From the NCBI RefSeq assembly GCF_001667315.1, contig NZ_LZHT01000084.1, positions 1-64,000 of the forward strand: a DNA stretch of 64,000 bases, read 5' to 3'. The translations under genes were made by a program, and so were the position numbers. The first letter of the stretch is position 1, and every line of letters begins with the position of its first letter. The notes under the pieces are model-generated. The model did not search any database, was not told the DNA's origin, and saw only the letters and a program-made list of their open reading frames with translations. Positions 1-8,784 of the stretch are shown here, piece after piece. Source of the stretch: Mycobacterium sp. 852002-10029_SCH5224772. GTDB lineage: Bacteria; Actinomycetota; Actinomycetes; Mycobacteriales; Mycobacteriaceae.

Positions 1-95
1 GCGCTGGCCGCCTGAGCGGCGTCTACATCGGATTGCCCGCCTTCTCCTCCTGCCGTTACGCGGCGTGCATCGTCGCCGGGCTACTGTCGATCCCG

Positions 96-920
96 ATGAC
101 GATCGACGTCTGGATGCAACACCCGACGCAGCGGTTCCTGCGCAGCGACATGCTGGCGTCCCTGCGGCGCTGGACGGGCGGGTCGATCCCCGATACCGAA
201 ATCCCGATCGAGGCGACCCTGGCGTCGATGGACGCCGCCGGCGTGCACCTGGGCATACTCAGCGCCTGGCGCGGCCCGAATGGCGAAGACCTTGTCTCCA
301 ACGACGAGGTGGCGCAATGGATTGCCGCGCACCCGGACCGGTTCGCCGGGCTTGCCGCCGTCGACCTCGACCGCCCGATGGAAGCGGTCCGCGAGCTGAG
401 ACGGCGAATCGGAGAAGGGTTCGTCGGCCTGCGGGTGGTGCCGTGGTTGTGGAAGGCCCCGCCCACCGATCGCCGCTACTATCCGTTGTTCGCCCAGTGC
501 GTCGAGTCCGGGGTGCCGTTCTGCACCCAGGTCGGTCACACCGGCCCGCTGCGCCCGTCGGAAACCGGCCGGCCGATTCCCTACATCGACGAGGTGGCCC
601 TGGATTTTCCGGAACTGGTGATCGTCTGCGGCCACGTCGGCTACCCGTGGACCGAAGAGATGGTCGCGGTGGCCCGCAAGCACGAAAACGTCTACATCGA
701 CACGTCGGCGTACACGATCAGGCGGCTGCCGGAAGAACTGATCAGATTCATGAAAACTCGCACCGGGCAACGGAAAGTGTTGTTCGGCACCAATTACCCG
801 ATGATCGCCCACGAGCACGCGTTGGCCGGGCTGGACGAACTCGGGCTGTCCGACGAGGCTCGCCGAGACTTCTTGCGCAGCAATGCCGAACGAGTGTTCC
901 GACTGGAGGCAATCAGGTGA
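96..920 (+). CDS. Amidohydrolase-2 family protein (Rv3510c-like)
   Basis: A metal-dependent hydrolase or decarboxylase of the amidohydrolase-2 (TIM-barrel) family, 274 aa from the ATG chosen here. Visible family features are the N-terminal IDVWMQHP strand, an internal VGHTG, CGHVGYPW near the middle of the C-terminal half, and FGTNYP near the end where family members often read FGTDYP. A longer reading from position 33 is possible, but the extra 21 residues do not look like family sequence and neither start has a clear ribosome site. The stop overlaps the GTG of ilvX (GTGA), so the two are translationally coupled, as are Rv3510c-Rv3509c in Mtb. The substrate is unknown. Confidence 0.8.
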   Translation: MTIDVWMQHPTQRFLRSDMLASLRRWTGGSIPDTEIPIEATLASMDAAGVHLGILSAWRGPNGEDLVSNDEVAQWIAAHPDRFAGLAAVDLDRPMEAVRELRRRIGEGFVGLRVVPWLWKAPPTDRRYYPLFAQCVESGVPFCTQVGHTGPLRPSETGRPIPYIDEVALDFPELVIVCGHVGYPWTEEMVAVARKHENVYIDTSAYTIRRLPEELIRFMKTRTGQRKVLFGTNYPMIAHEHALAGLDELGLSDEARRDFLRSNAERVFRLEAIR

Positions 921-2467
921 ATGGCGCCCAGGCCCTGATCAACACCCTGGTCGACGGCGGCGTCGACGTGTGTTTCGCGAACCCGGGCACGTCGGAGATG
1001 CACTTCGTCGCCGCCCTGGACAGTGTTCCGCGGATGCGCGGCGTGCTGGCCTTGTTCGAGGGCGTCGCCACCGGCGCGGCCGACGGGTATGCCCGGATGG
1101 CCGATCGCCCGGCGGCGGTGCTGCTGCATCTGGGCCCTGGCCTCGGCAACGGCCTGGCCAACTTGCACAACGCGCGACGCGCCCGGGTGCCGATGGTGGT
1201 GGTCGTGGGCGACCACGCCACGTATCACAAAAAGTACGACGCCCCACTGGAATCCGACATCGACGCCCTCGCCGGCACCGTCTCGGGATGGGTGCGCCGA
1301 ACGGGTGACGCCTCCCAGGTTTCGGCCGACGCCGTCGAGGGCATCGCGGCCAGCCGATGGGGCTCACAGATCTCGACGCTGATCCTGCCCGCCGACGTGT
1401 CCTGGTCCGACGGCGCCCAGCTGTTCTCCAACCTGGAGGCGCAGCCGGCGGGCGCCGACCCACTGCTGGCGCCCGAAGTGGCCGAGGTGCTCGGCTCCGG
1501 GGAGCCGACCGTGATCATGGTGGGCGGCGATGCCACCCGCCACGCCGGCCTGGCCGCGGCCACCCGGATCGCCGCGGCCACGGGCGCGCGCGTGCTGTGC
1601 GAGACGTTCCCCGCCCGGCTGGAGCGCGGCGCCGGTGTCCCCGCCGTCGATCGGCTCGCTTATTTCGCCGAGGCCGCCACGGCCCAGCTCGATGGCGCCA
1701 AACATCTGGTGCTGGCGGGCGCCAAGTCGCCCGTGTCGTTCTTTGCCTATCCCGGCATGCCGAGCGACCTGGTGCCGGCCGGCTGCGAGGTGCATGTGCT
1801 CGCCGAACACAGCGGCGCGGCGGATGCGCTGATCGCCTTGGCGGATCAGGTGTCGCCCGGCACGGCGGCGCCGGTGGCGGCCGCGTCGCGCCCGAAGCTG
1901 CCGGTGGGCGCGCTGACTTCCGCGTCAGCGGCCGACGTGATCGGGGCGCTGATGCCGGAACGGGCGATCGTGGTCGACGAGTCGAACACCTCGGGCGTGC
2001 TGCTCGCCCAGGCCACCGCTGGTGCCCCGGCGCATGACTGGCTGACCCTGACCGGCGGGGCGATCGGCTACGGCATCCCGGCGGCGGTCGGTGCGGCGAT
2101 CGCCGCCCCGGATCGTCCGGTGCTGTGCCTGGAATCCGACGGCTCGGCCATGTACACCATCGCGGGATTGTGGACCCAGGCGCGGGAGAACCTCAACGTC
2201 ACCACCGTGCTGTACAACAACGCCGCCTACGACATCCTGCGAATCGAACTGCAACGAGTCGGCGCGGGGTCGGCTCCCGGGCCCGAAGCCCTCTCCCTGC
2301 TCGATTTATCGGACCCCACAATGGATTTCGTGAAGCTCAGCGAGGGTATGGGGGTGCCGGCCCGTCGCGTCACCACCGCCGAAGAGTTCGCCGATGCGCT
2401 GCAGGCCGCGTTCTCAGAACCCGGACCGCATCTGATCGATGCCGTCGTGCCGTCAATAACGGGCTAG
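917..2467 (+). CDS. ilvX: Acetolactate-synthase-like ThDP enzyme IlvX
   Basis: A thiamine-diphosphate-dependent enzyme of the acetolactate synthase/benzoylformate decarboxylase superfamily, 516 aa, close to the length of Mtb IlvX. The N-terminal PYR domain carries NPGTSE and the cofactor-activating glutamate (Glu48 in LFEGVATGAADG). The C-terminal PP domain has the diphosphate/Mg motif as ESDGS followed by YNN, where the usual form is GDG...NN. The GTG start overlaps the amidohydrolase stop. True branched-chain acetolactate synthases are usually longer and have a regulatory subunit; none is seen, so the reaction may be a different decarboxylation or ligation. The 3' end overlaps the convergent beta-lactamase-like gene by 15 bp. 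Confidence 0.85.
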   Translation: MNGAQALINTLVDGGVDVCFANPGTSEMHFVAALDSVPRMRGVLALFEGVATGAADGYARMADRPAAVLLHLGPGLGNGLANLHNARRARVPMVVVVGDHATYHKKYDAPLESDIDALAGTVSGWVRRTGDASQVSADAVEGIAASRWGSQISTLILPADVSWSDGAQLFSNLEAQPAGADPLLAPEVAEVLGSGEPTVIMVGGDATRHAGLAAATRIAAATGARVLCETFPARLERGAGVPAVDRLAYFAEAATAQLDGAKHLVLAGAKSPVSFFAYPGMPSDLVPAGCEVHVLAEHSGAADALIALADQVSPGTAAPVAAASRPKLPVGALTSASAADVIGALMPERAIVVDESNTSGVLLAQATAGAPAHDWLTLTGGAIGYGIPAAVGAAIAAPDRPVLCLESDGSAMYTIAGLWTQARENLNVTTVLYNNAAYDILRIELQRVGAGSAPGPEALSLLDLSDPTMDFVKLSEGMGVPARRVTTAEEFADALQAAFSEPGPHLIDAVVPSITG

Positions 2468-3166
2468 GCTCGGCGCCCGGCTCAGCAGCCAGTCGGTCAG
2501 CGTGTTGATCACATCGACCCCCGTGTCGAACGCGCCGTCGTGCGCGTCCGCCGCCAGCGCCACACCCCACTGCCCGGATGGGGTTGGGACGATCCCGAAT
2601 TGCCGGACCAGGTACCCACCTTGCACCCCCGGGCCCCAACCCCCCTTTGCGGCAATCCCTTTGGCCGCCAGCCCCCACCGGTCACTGGGGGCGAGTCGTT
2701 GCATCAGGTCGATCACCTCGGCGGCATCCGGGATGGTCGTCAGCTCCGCGGCGAACCGCGCTTGGCGCTGCAGGCTCCACTCGGTTTGGCCAAAAGCGGT
2801 GAAACCACGGCGAAGTCGGCGTGACTCGACCACCGTCGCGGTGTCACCGCCTTCGGCCACCACGACCTGAACCTGGCGTGCCGCATCGGCCGGCTCGCCC
2901 AACTGCGACCACAACCGCTCAGAGGCGCGGTTGTCGGATTCGGTGATGGCCCGCACGGCGAAATCGCGGGCGCTCAGCCAATCGCTGCGCAGTGCGGCTA
3001 TCGCCAGGGGCACTTTGATCGTCGACCATGCCACCCCGGACCACCAGCTCCCCAGCGAGAATGTTCTGTCCGGCCGGGCGATGGCGACGCCGACGCTCGC
3101 CGGCAGCTCCGCGGAAAGCTGTTCGAAGCTCGCCTCGAGCGCGAGCTCGAGAGGGCGTGCCGTCAT
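2453..3166 (-). CDS. Class A beta-lactamase-fold serine hydrolase, putative
   Basis: A 237-aa protein with the outline of the penicillin-recognising serine hydrolase fold. WSTIKVPLA supplies the SxxK nucleophile motif near residue 48, ITESDNRAS the SDN motif about 50 residues later, and AAKGGWGPG resembles the KTG/KSG motif with the middle residue replaced. There is no signal peptide, so a role as a secreted beta-lactamase is doubtful; it may be a cytosolic hydrolase or a catalytically modified relative. The start is the ATG at the end of a GC-rich leader. The gene converges on ilvX with a 15-bp overlap. Confidence in the coding call is high; the function is inferred from motifs only. Confidence 0.72.
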   Translation of the reverse strand: MTARPLELALEASFEQLSAELPASVGVAIARPDRTFSLGSWWSGVAWSTIKVPLAIAALRSDWLSARDFAVRAITESDNRASERLWSQLGEPADAARQVQVVVAEGGDTATVVESRRLRRGFTAFGQTEWSLQRQARFAAELTTIPDAAEVIDLMQRLAPSDRWGLAAKGIAAKGGWGPGVQGGYLVRQFGIVPTPSGQWGVALAADAHDGAFDTGVDVINTLTDWLLSRAPSLARY

Positions 3167-3304
3167 GCGCGGGTCTCGGTGTCGGCGTGCGTGGTCACGG
3201 TGCCGAGCCGGGGGTCCGGCGCATCAACCATCGCGTCTCCTTGTCATTGCGGCATGTTCAGTGCGGCCCCGGCACACAGCTTCACCGTGCGGCGGGCGAA
3301 ACCA

Positions 3305-3529
3305 TCAGCCTGACGGCGACGGCAGTGGCGGCCCTTCCTCCGGCGGCGGCGGAGTCTCGCCCGATTCGGGCTCCGGCGTCGGCGGTGACCACACCAGCGG
3401 CGGCGGGGGTGGCGGAACGGGAGGCGGTGGGGGCGGTTCCGCCGCGGCGAAGCCGGCGCCCATCCCGAATGCGGCGCCGCCCAGCGACCCAACCAGGATC
3501 GAGCCGGCGATCAGTTCGCGGATTTTCAT
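3305..3529 (-). CDS. Small secreted proline-rich protein
   Basis: A 74-aa protein with an N-terminal signal sequence (MKIRELIAGSILVGSL, small residues, cleavage likely after AAA-E around residue 29). The mature part is almost entirely Pro, Glu, Ser and Val, including runs of six prolines. The ATG is preferred over an in-frame TTG one codon upstream. Such short proline-rich exported peptides are common in mycobacterial cell envelopes; no enzymatic motif is present. It lies alone between the beta-lactamase-like gene and fadD17, all on the minus strand, with 138 bp before the former. Confidence 0.6.
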   Translation of the reverse strand: MKIRELIAGSILVGSLGGAAFGMGAGFAAAEPPPPPPVPPPPPPLVWSPPTPEPESGETPPPPEEGPPLPSPSG

Positions 3530-3594
3530 CAAGCGCTGAGTTTACTGCGTCCACGGCGCATCCGGCGGCAATGCCGTCCCGGGCGCCGAGGTCG

Positions 3595-5106
3595 CTAGCG
3601 GTGGATCTTCCACACCGGGCCGCCGCCCTCGACGCCCTGGGCGGCCAATTGCCGCTTCAGCACTTTGAAGGTCACCGTCCGCGGGAGCGCGGTGACGATC
3701 CGCACATACGACGGCCACTGTTTGGGTCCCAAGTCGGGTTGCTCGGCCAAAAAGGCCCGGAACTTCTCGTCATCGAACTCGGTGCCCGGCGCCATCACCA
3801 CCGCGGCCATGACTTGGTCGCCGACGATCGCGTCGGGCACCGGGTACACCGCCACCTCGGTGACGTCGGGGTGGCGCAACAGCACCCGCTCGATCGGGGC
3901 GGCACCGAGATTTTCACCGTCGACCCGCATCCAATCACCCAGCCGCCCGGCGAAATACGCATAGCCGGCGTCATCGCGATAGGCGAGATCGCCACTGTGG
4001 TACACCCCGCCCGCCATCCGCTCGGCCTCGGCCGCCTCGTCGTTGTAGTAACCCTCGAAACGTCCCGGCCCGGCGGTGTTCACCAGCTCCCCGACCACGC
4101 CCGGCGGGCAGGGCGCACCGGTCTCGGGATCGACGATCTCGATGCCCTGCGGGAGCGGACCCAAGGAACCCGGCGGTGTGTCGGGGGTACGCGCTATGGC
4201 CACGCCGCCTTCGGTGGAGCCGAACCCGTCCTGAACGACGCAGCCGAACCTGCGACCGAAGCGCTCGATGTCGTCGGGCACGCCCTCGTTGCCGTACACC
4301 GCGCGCAGCGGGTTGTCCGCGTCGTCGGGCCGCTCCGGCGTGGCGAGCACGTACGACAATGGCTTGCCCACGTAATTGGCGTAGGTGGCGCCGTAGCGGC
4401 GGACGTCGACGATGAAATTCGACGCGGAGAACTTGCGCCGCAACGCCATTGATCCCTCGCAGGCCGCGGCCACCGCCCAGCCGACCAGCACCGCGTTGGA
4501 ATGAAACATCGGCATCGACACGTAGCAGACGTCGTCGCGGCCGAGCCCGAAGCGCTGCGACATCGTCACGCCTGCGATCGCGACCTTGCCGTGGCCGCAC
4601 TTGACCGCCTTCGGCTCGCCGCTGGTGCCCGACGTGAAGATCAGCATGAACAGGTCGGCCGGCGAGACCGACTGAAAAGAGACTTCGGCGCCGCGGTGCG
4701 CGGCGACCGCGTGCGCCCACTCGGAAGAGTCGGCGTTCAGGTGCTCGATGTCGCCCAGCGTCGCAGCCGATGTCGAGTCGGCGAGCACCAATTGGCAATC
4801 GGCCCGATCGATGTCGCGCCGCAGCGCCTCGCCGCGGCGCACCGGGTTGAGCCCGACCGGGACGATCCCCGACATTCCCGCGGCCACCAGCATCGCCGAG
4901 AAGAAGGGGGTGTTCTCCAGCAGCACGCCGACATGCGGCGGCCGACTGGGGTCGAGGCGCTCACGCAGCGCCGCGGCTATCTCGGCACCGTGCTGCAGGT
5001 GATCGCGCCAGCTGGTGAACGACTCCTCGAAGTAGATGCCCCGATCGTCGATCTCGGTCAGCGGCGCCAACAGTTTCGTGACCGTCAGGTCATCGGTGAG
5101 TTCCAT
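3595..5106 (-). CDS. fadD17: Steroid/fatty-acyl-CoA ligase FadD17
   Basis: An ATP-dependent acyl-CoA synthetase (ANL superfamily), 503 aa. The P-loop-like motif FTSGTSGEPKAVK is near residue 160, FGSTEGG and the YHSGDLAYRD/GRLGDWMRVDGE hinge region follow, and the C-terminal catalytic lysine motif is in VLKRQL. In Mtb, FadD17 activates steroid side-chain carboxylates (reported preference for the five-carbon side chain), feeding the FadE26/FadE27 dehydrogenase. It is the last gene of the minus-strand arm fadE26-fadE27-fadD17; five bases separate its start from the fadE27 stop. Control by the KstR box upstream of fadE26 is expected. Confidence 0.92.
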   Translation of the reverse strand: MELTDDLTVTKLLAPLTEIDDRGIYFEESFTSWRDHLQHGAEIAAALRERLDPSRPPHVGVLLENTPFFSAMLVAAGMSGIVPVGLNPVRRGEALRRDIDRADCQLVLADSTSAATLGDIEHLNADSSEWAHAVAAHRGAEVSFQSVSPADLFMLIFTSGTSGEPKAVKCGHGKVAIAGVTMSQRFGLGRDDVCYVSMPMFHSNAVLVGWAVAAACEGSMALRRKFSASNFIVDVRRYGATYANYVGKPLSYVLATPERPDDADNPLRAVYGNEGVPDDIERFGRRFGCVVQDGFGSTEGGVAIARTPDTPPGSLGPLPQGIEIVDPETGAPCPPGVVGELVNTAGPGRFEGYYNDEAAEAERMAGGVYHSGDLAYRDDAGYAYFAGRLGDWMRVDGENLGAAPIERVLLRHPDVTEVAVYPVPDAIVGDQVMAAVVMAPGTEFDDEKFRAFLAEQPDLGPKQWPSYVRIVTALPRTVTFKVLKRQLAAQGVEGGGPVWKIHR

Positions 5107-5111
5107 TGCGC

Positions 5112-6209
5112 CTAGGCGGGCGTCTCCGCCAGCTCACGCCCGATACGGCGCAGCTGCCCGGTGGCGCCACCCAAGGCGAACTCGATCTCCTTGGCGGCCA
5201 GGAAATAGCGGTGCGCCGGATGATCGGTATCGACGCCGACCCCGCCGTGCACATGCACGATGGTGTGGGCCACGCGGTGGCCGGCGTCGGCGGCCCAGAA
5301 TGCCGCGCTGGCGACGTCGATTTCGGCCGGAATGTCTTCGGAGACTCGCCAGGCCGCCTGGGTGAGCGTGAGCCGCAACCCCTTGACGTCGATGTAGCCG
5401 TCGGCCAGCCGCTGCGAGACCGCCTGGAAGCTGCCGATCGGGCGGTCGAATTGCTCACGCTCGCGCGCGTATTCGGCGGTCATCTGCAGGCCGCGCTCGA
5501 GCACGCCGAGCTGGAAAGCGCTGCGGCCCAACGTGCCAAGCGTGCCGAGCCATGTCGCTACCTCGGCGCCGCCGACCTTGCGGCTGCCGTCCACCTCGGT
5601 TCCGTCCAGCGCGAGGTGCCCGACGCTGCCCAGGCCGGTGGTTTCCAGTGCGGTCACCGTGACGCCCGGATCGTCGGCGGCAACCAGGAAAACCGCTGTG
5701 CCGGAATCTGTTTCGGCGGGGACCAGGAACGCGTCGGCAACCGGCCCGAAGCCGATTTGCGTGCGGGTGCCGGTCAGCCGGTAGCCGGCACCGCCGCTGA
5801 CCGCCTGCACCGGGCCCTCGCCCATCTCGCCGTCGAGGGCGACGGCCAGCGTCTTCTCGCCGCTGACCGCCGGCGCGCCCCAGCTCTGCTGCAGCTCTTC
5901 GGAGCCGAATCGGGCCAGCGCTCCGGCGCCCAGCGCGACCGACTCCAGGTAGGGCACCGCGGCCAGCTGGTGCCCCAGCGCAACCAGGATCGCGATTTGC
6001 TCGAGCGCACCGAAGCCGTCGCCGCCCAGCGATGACGCCGACGCGCTGGACAGGATTCCGGCGTCGATCAGCTTTCGCCACAGGTCGCGGTCGAACCGCT
6101 GGTCGAGCGCGTCAAGCTCACGTTGGTGTTCGGGGGTGCATACCGAGTCAACGATGGTGTCGACCAGGTTGCCGAGGTCGTTCGCCGCTTCGGTTGTGGT
6201 GAAATCCAT
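5112..6209 (-). CDS. fadE27: Acyl-CoA dehydrogenase FadE27 (ChsE5-type subunit)
   Basis: An acyl-CoA dehydrogenase family protein of 365 aa, starting at MDFTTTEAAND. In Mtb, FadE26 and FadE27 form an alpha2beta2 heterotetramer (ChsE4-ChsE5) that dehydrogenates cholesterol side-chain CoA thioesters. One subunit supplies the catalytic glutamate and both shape the FAD site. The C-terminal four-helix part is recognisable (YAREREQFDRPIGSFQAV). The gene follows fadE26 by 28 bp and precedes fadD17 by 5 bp, which supports one operon. An upstream in-frame start would invade fadE26 and is rejected. Confidence 0.9.
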   Translation of the reverse strand: MDFTTTEAANDLGNLVDTIVDSVCTPEHQRELDALDQRFDRDLWRKLIDAGILSSASASSLGGDGFGALEQIAILVALGHQLAAVPYLESVALGAGALARFGSEELQQSWGAPAVSGEKTLAVALDGEMGEGPVQAVSGGAGYRLTGTRTQIGFGPVADAFLVPAETDSGTAVFLVAADDPGVTVTALETTGLGSVGHLALDGTEVDGSRKVGGAEVATWLGTLGTLGRSAFQLGVLERGLQMTAEYAREREQFDRPIGSFQAVSQRLADGYIDVKGLRLTLTQAAWRVSEDIPAEIDVASAAFWAADAGHRVAHTIVHVHGGVGVDTDHPAHRYFLAAKEIEFALGGATGQLRRIGRELAETPA

Positions 6210-6237
6210 GAGAGTCCGTCCTTTATTACGTAGCGGC

Positions 6238-7416
6238 TCAGCGGTTTCGGGGTAGGCCGAGGGCGACCATGCCGATGATGTCGCGCTGCACCTCATTGGT
6301 GCCGCCGCCGAAGGTCAGGATCAGGCAGGCCCGGTGCATCCGCTCGACCCGGCCTGACAGCTTCGAGCCCGGCGAATTCTGGCGGACCGTCGCGGCCGTA
6401 CCGAGCACCTCCATCAGCAGGCGGTAGGCCTCGGTGGCCAGCTCGGTGCCGTACACCTTGGCCGCCGACGCGGCGGCGGGCGACAGGTCTTCGTTTGCCG
6501 CCGAGGCCAGTTCCCAGTTGATCAGCTTGAGGACCTCGGCCTTGGCGTGCACCCGGGCCAGGTTGAGCTGGACCCACTCGGAGTCGATGAGCCGGGCGCC
6601 GCCGCCATCCTTGGTGTTCTGCGCCCATTCGCGAACCTCGCGCAGGGCCAGGAAGATCGGTTGCGGCGAGACGAGCGCGACCCGCTCGTGGTTGAGCTGG
6701 TTGGTCACCAGCTTCCAGCCGCCGTTCTCCTCGCCGACCAGGTTGGTCACCGGGACACGCACATCGGAGTAGTAGGTGGCGCTGGTGTCGACACCGGCCA
6801 TGGTGTGCACGGGCGTCCAGGAGAAACCGTCGGCGGTCGTCGGCACGGTCAGCATCGAAATGCCGCGGTGCTTTTTGGCCTCGGGGTTGGTGCGCACCGC
6901 CAGCCACACCCAGTCGGCGTAGGCGATCAGGCTGGTCCACATCTTCTGGCCGTTGACCACGTAGTCGTCGCCGTCGCGCACCGCGGTGGTGCGCAGATTG
7001 GCCAGGTCGGTGCCCGCGCCGGGCTCGGAGTAGCCGATGGAGAAGTGCAGCTCGCCGGCCGCGATCTTCGGGAGGAAGAACTTCTTCTGCTCCTCGGAGC
7101 CGAACGCCATGATCGTCGGGGCCACGCTGTTGATCGTCAGGAACGGCACCGGCACGCCGGCGATGGCGGCCTCGTCGGTGAAGATCAGCGAGTCCATCGG
7201 CGAGCGGTCCTGGCCGCCGTACTCTGTGGGCCAGTTCAGGGTGAGCCACCCATCCTTGCCCATCTGCGCAACGGTGTCGCGATACGCGGTGCCCGTCCCG
7301 ACCTCGCCCTGCGTCGAGGTCAGCGCCTCGCGGCGCTCCGGGGTCATGAGCGCGGTGAAGTACGACCGCAGCTCGCGACGCAACTCCTCCTGTTCCGGGG
7401 TGTAACTGATGCGCAT
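6238..7416 (-). CDS. fadE26: Acyl-CoA dehydrogenase FadE26 (ChsE4-type subunit)
   Basis: An acyl-CoA dehydrogenase of 392 aa beginning MRISYTPEQEELRREL. It shows the family signatures: GYSEPGAGTDLANLRTTAVRDGDDYVVNG region, QKMWTS, and the C-terminal FGGGTNEVQRDIIG that contributes to FAD binding. It partners FadE27 in the first beta-oxidation step on steroid side chains. It is the first gene of the minus-strand operon, divergent from fdxD-hsd4A, with a perfect KstR consensus box in the 212-bp intergenic space. A longer in-frame reading to 7482 lacks family sequence. Confidence 0.93.
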   Translation of the reverse strand: MRISYTPEQEELRRELRSYFTALMTPERREALTSTQGEVGTGTAYRDTVAQMGKDGWLTLNWPTEYGGQDRSPMDSLIFTDEAAIAGVPVPFLTINSVAPTIMAFGSEEQKKFFLPKIAAGELHFSIGYSEPGAGTDLANLRTTAVRDGDDYVVNGQKMWTSLIAYADWVWLAVRTNPEAKKHRGISMLTVPTTADGFSWTPVHTMAGVDTSATYYSDVRVPVTNLVGEENGGWKLVTNQLNHERVALVSPQPIFLALREVREWAQNTKDGGGARLIDSEWVQLNLARVHAKAEVLKLINWELASAANEDLSPAAASAAKVYGTELATEAYRLLMEVLGTAATVRQNSPGSKLSGRVERMHRACLILTFGGGTNEVQRDIIGMVALGLPRNR

Positions 7417-7506
7417 TTCAGCCGTCCTTGAGTCAATGACGTTCGGAGTAACAAGCCTCGTCACAGGCTGCAGCTCGACCAACGGCTACCCGTTCGTCTT
7501 CCCGGT

Positions 7507-7520
7507 TGTAACACGTTCTA
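7507..7520. promoter_or_regulatory. KstR operator between fadE26 and fdxD
   Basis: TGTAACACGTTCTA matches the published KstR consensus TnnAACnnGTTnnA at every defined position. KstR is the TetR-type repressor of cholesterol catabolism. The site sits between divergent fadE26 and fdxD, where it could control both arms, as described for the Mtb equivalent. Confidence 0.88.
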
Positions 7521-7628
7521 GTCTGGGAATCCAGCGACCGTTTCCCTAGAGGTGTCGGGGTCCTATGGTGGACCTACATGCTGATGAGGCGTGTCCTCAG
7601 TCTGAAGGCCAGGTTCAAGGAGGGTGCT

Positions 7629-7820
7629 GTGCGGGTGATCGTGGACCGTGACCGGTGCGAAGGTAACGCAGTGTGCTTGGGAATTGCCCCGGACATCTTC
7701 GACCTGGATGACGAGGACTACGCCGTGGTGAAGCTCGACCCGATTCCGTCCGACAGAGAGCAGTTGGCCGAGCAAGCGATCGCGGAGTGCCCGCGCGCGG
7801 CCCTCCTGCGTGAAAACTAG
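7629..7820 (+). CDS. fdxD: Single-cluster ferredoxin FdxD
   Basis: A 63-aa ferredoxin with the motif C-x2-(N)-x2-C...CP (RCEGNAVCLG and AECPRAA), giving three cysteine ligands, typical of 3Fe-4S (or modified 4Fe-4S) P450-partner ferredoxins of actinobacteria. The GTG start at 7629 is chosen because AAGGAGG ends about five bases upstream and the protein then equals Mtb FdxD in length; an upstream reading from 7578 would run over the ribosome site. Its 3' end overlaps the proposed GTG of hsd4A. It probably supplies electrons to a cytochrome P450 or ring hydroxylase of sterol degradation. Confidence 0.9.
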   Translation: MRVIVDRDRCEGNAVCLGIAPDIFDLDDEDYAVVKLDPIPSDREQLAEQAIAECPRAALLREN

Positions 7821-8748
7821 AGGTATTCATAAATTGACTAGCAGCACGAACGCGACCGATCTCTCCGGGAAGGTCGCGGTGGTGACCGGTGCGGCCGCGG
7901 GTCTGGGACGGGCCGAGGCGCTCGGCCTGGCCCGTCAGGGAGCGACCGTCGTCGTCAACGACATCGCCGCCGCGTTGAATGCCTCCGACGTCATCGACGA
8001 AATCAATTCCTGCGGTGCCAAGGCCGTCGCCGTGGCCGGGGACATCAGCGAACGCGCCACCGCCGACGAACTGGTCACCCAGGCCGACGCGCTGGGCGGG
8101 CTCGGCATCGTGGTCAACAACGCCGGCATCACCCGCGACCGGATGCTGTTCAACATGTCCGACGAGGAGTGGGACCTGGTCATCGCCGTGCACCTGCGCG
8201 GTCATTTCCTGCTGACCCGCAACGCCGCCACCTACTGGCGCGCCAAGGCCAAGGAGGCGGGGGGCCAGATCTTCGGCCGGATCGTCAACACCGCGTCGGA
8301 GGCCGGCCTGGTCGGCCCCGTCGGGCAGGCGAATTACGGCGCCGCCAAAGCCGGGATCATTTCGCTCACGCTGACCGCCGCGCGGGCGCTGGGCCGCTAC
8401 GGCGTGTGCGCCAATGCCATCTGCCCCCGCGCACGCACCGCGATGACGGCCGACGTCTTCGGCGACGCACCGGAGTTGGACGCGGGCGGCGTCGACCCGC
8501 TGTCGCCGGAGCACGTCGTTAACCTGGTCACGTTCCTGTCCTCTCCCGCGGCGGCGGAAGTCAACGGCCAGGTGTTCATCGTCTACGGCCCACAGGTGAC
8601 ATTGGTCGCTGCACCGACCGTGGAGCGCAAATTCAGCGCCAACGGCGCCGCTTGGGACCCTGCGCAACTGAGCGCGACCCTGCAGGATTACTTTGCTGGC
8701 CGTGATCCTGAACACAATTTTTCGGCGAGTGCGCTGATGGAGCAATAG
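7810..8748 (+). CDS. hsd4A: Hydroxyacyl-CoA dehydrogenase/17beta-HSD Hsd4A
   Basis: A short-chain dehydrogenase/reductase of 312 aa. TGAAAGLGRAEA forms the NAD-binding glycine motif, NNAG follows at about residue 107, and the catalytic Ser...YxxxK is in TASEAGLVGPVGQANYGAAK. The C-terminal extension matches the MFE-2/17beta-HSD4 type. It is assigned to the hydroxyacyl-CoA dehydrogenase step of cholesterol side-chain oxidation. The GTG at 7810 overlaps the fdxD stop; a TTG at 7834 with AGAGG ten bases upstream is a real alternative start. It belongs to the KstR-controlled arm. Confidence 0.9.
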   Translation: MKTRGIHKLTSSTNATDLSGKVAVVTGAAAGLGRAEALGLARQGATVVVNDIAAALNASDVIDEINSCGAKAVAVAGDISERATADELVTQADALGGLGIVVNNAGITRDRMLFNMSDEEWDLVIAVHLRGHFLLTRNAATYWRAKAKEAGGQIFGRIVNTASEAGLVGPVGQANYGAAKAGIISLTLTAARALGRYGVCANAICPRARTAMTADVFGDAPELDAGGVDPLSPEHVVNLVTFLSSPAAAEVNGQVFIVYGPQVTLVAAPTVERKFSANGAAWDPAQLSATLQDYFAGRDPEHNFSASALMEQ

Positions 8749-8784
8749 CCATTTTCGGCTAGTCGATCGGGGGGAATCGGCAGG

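Noticed and set aside
1-15. Possible C-terminal end of an upstream CDS (GCG CTG GCC GCC TGA)
   Set aside because: Only four codons are inside the window, so no product can be supported.
65-2467. 800-codon open frame overlapping the amidohydrolase and ilvX
   Set aside because: Its first part is an Arg/Pro-rich out-of-frame reading of the amidohydrolase gene; only the part from 917 has family motifs.
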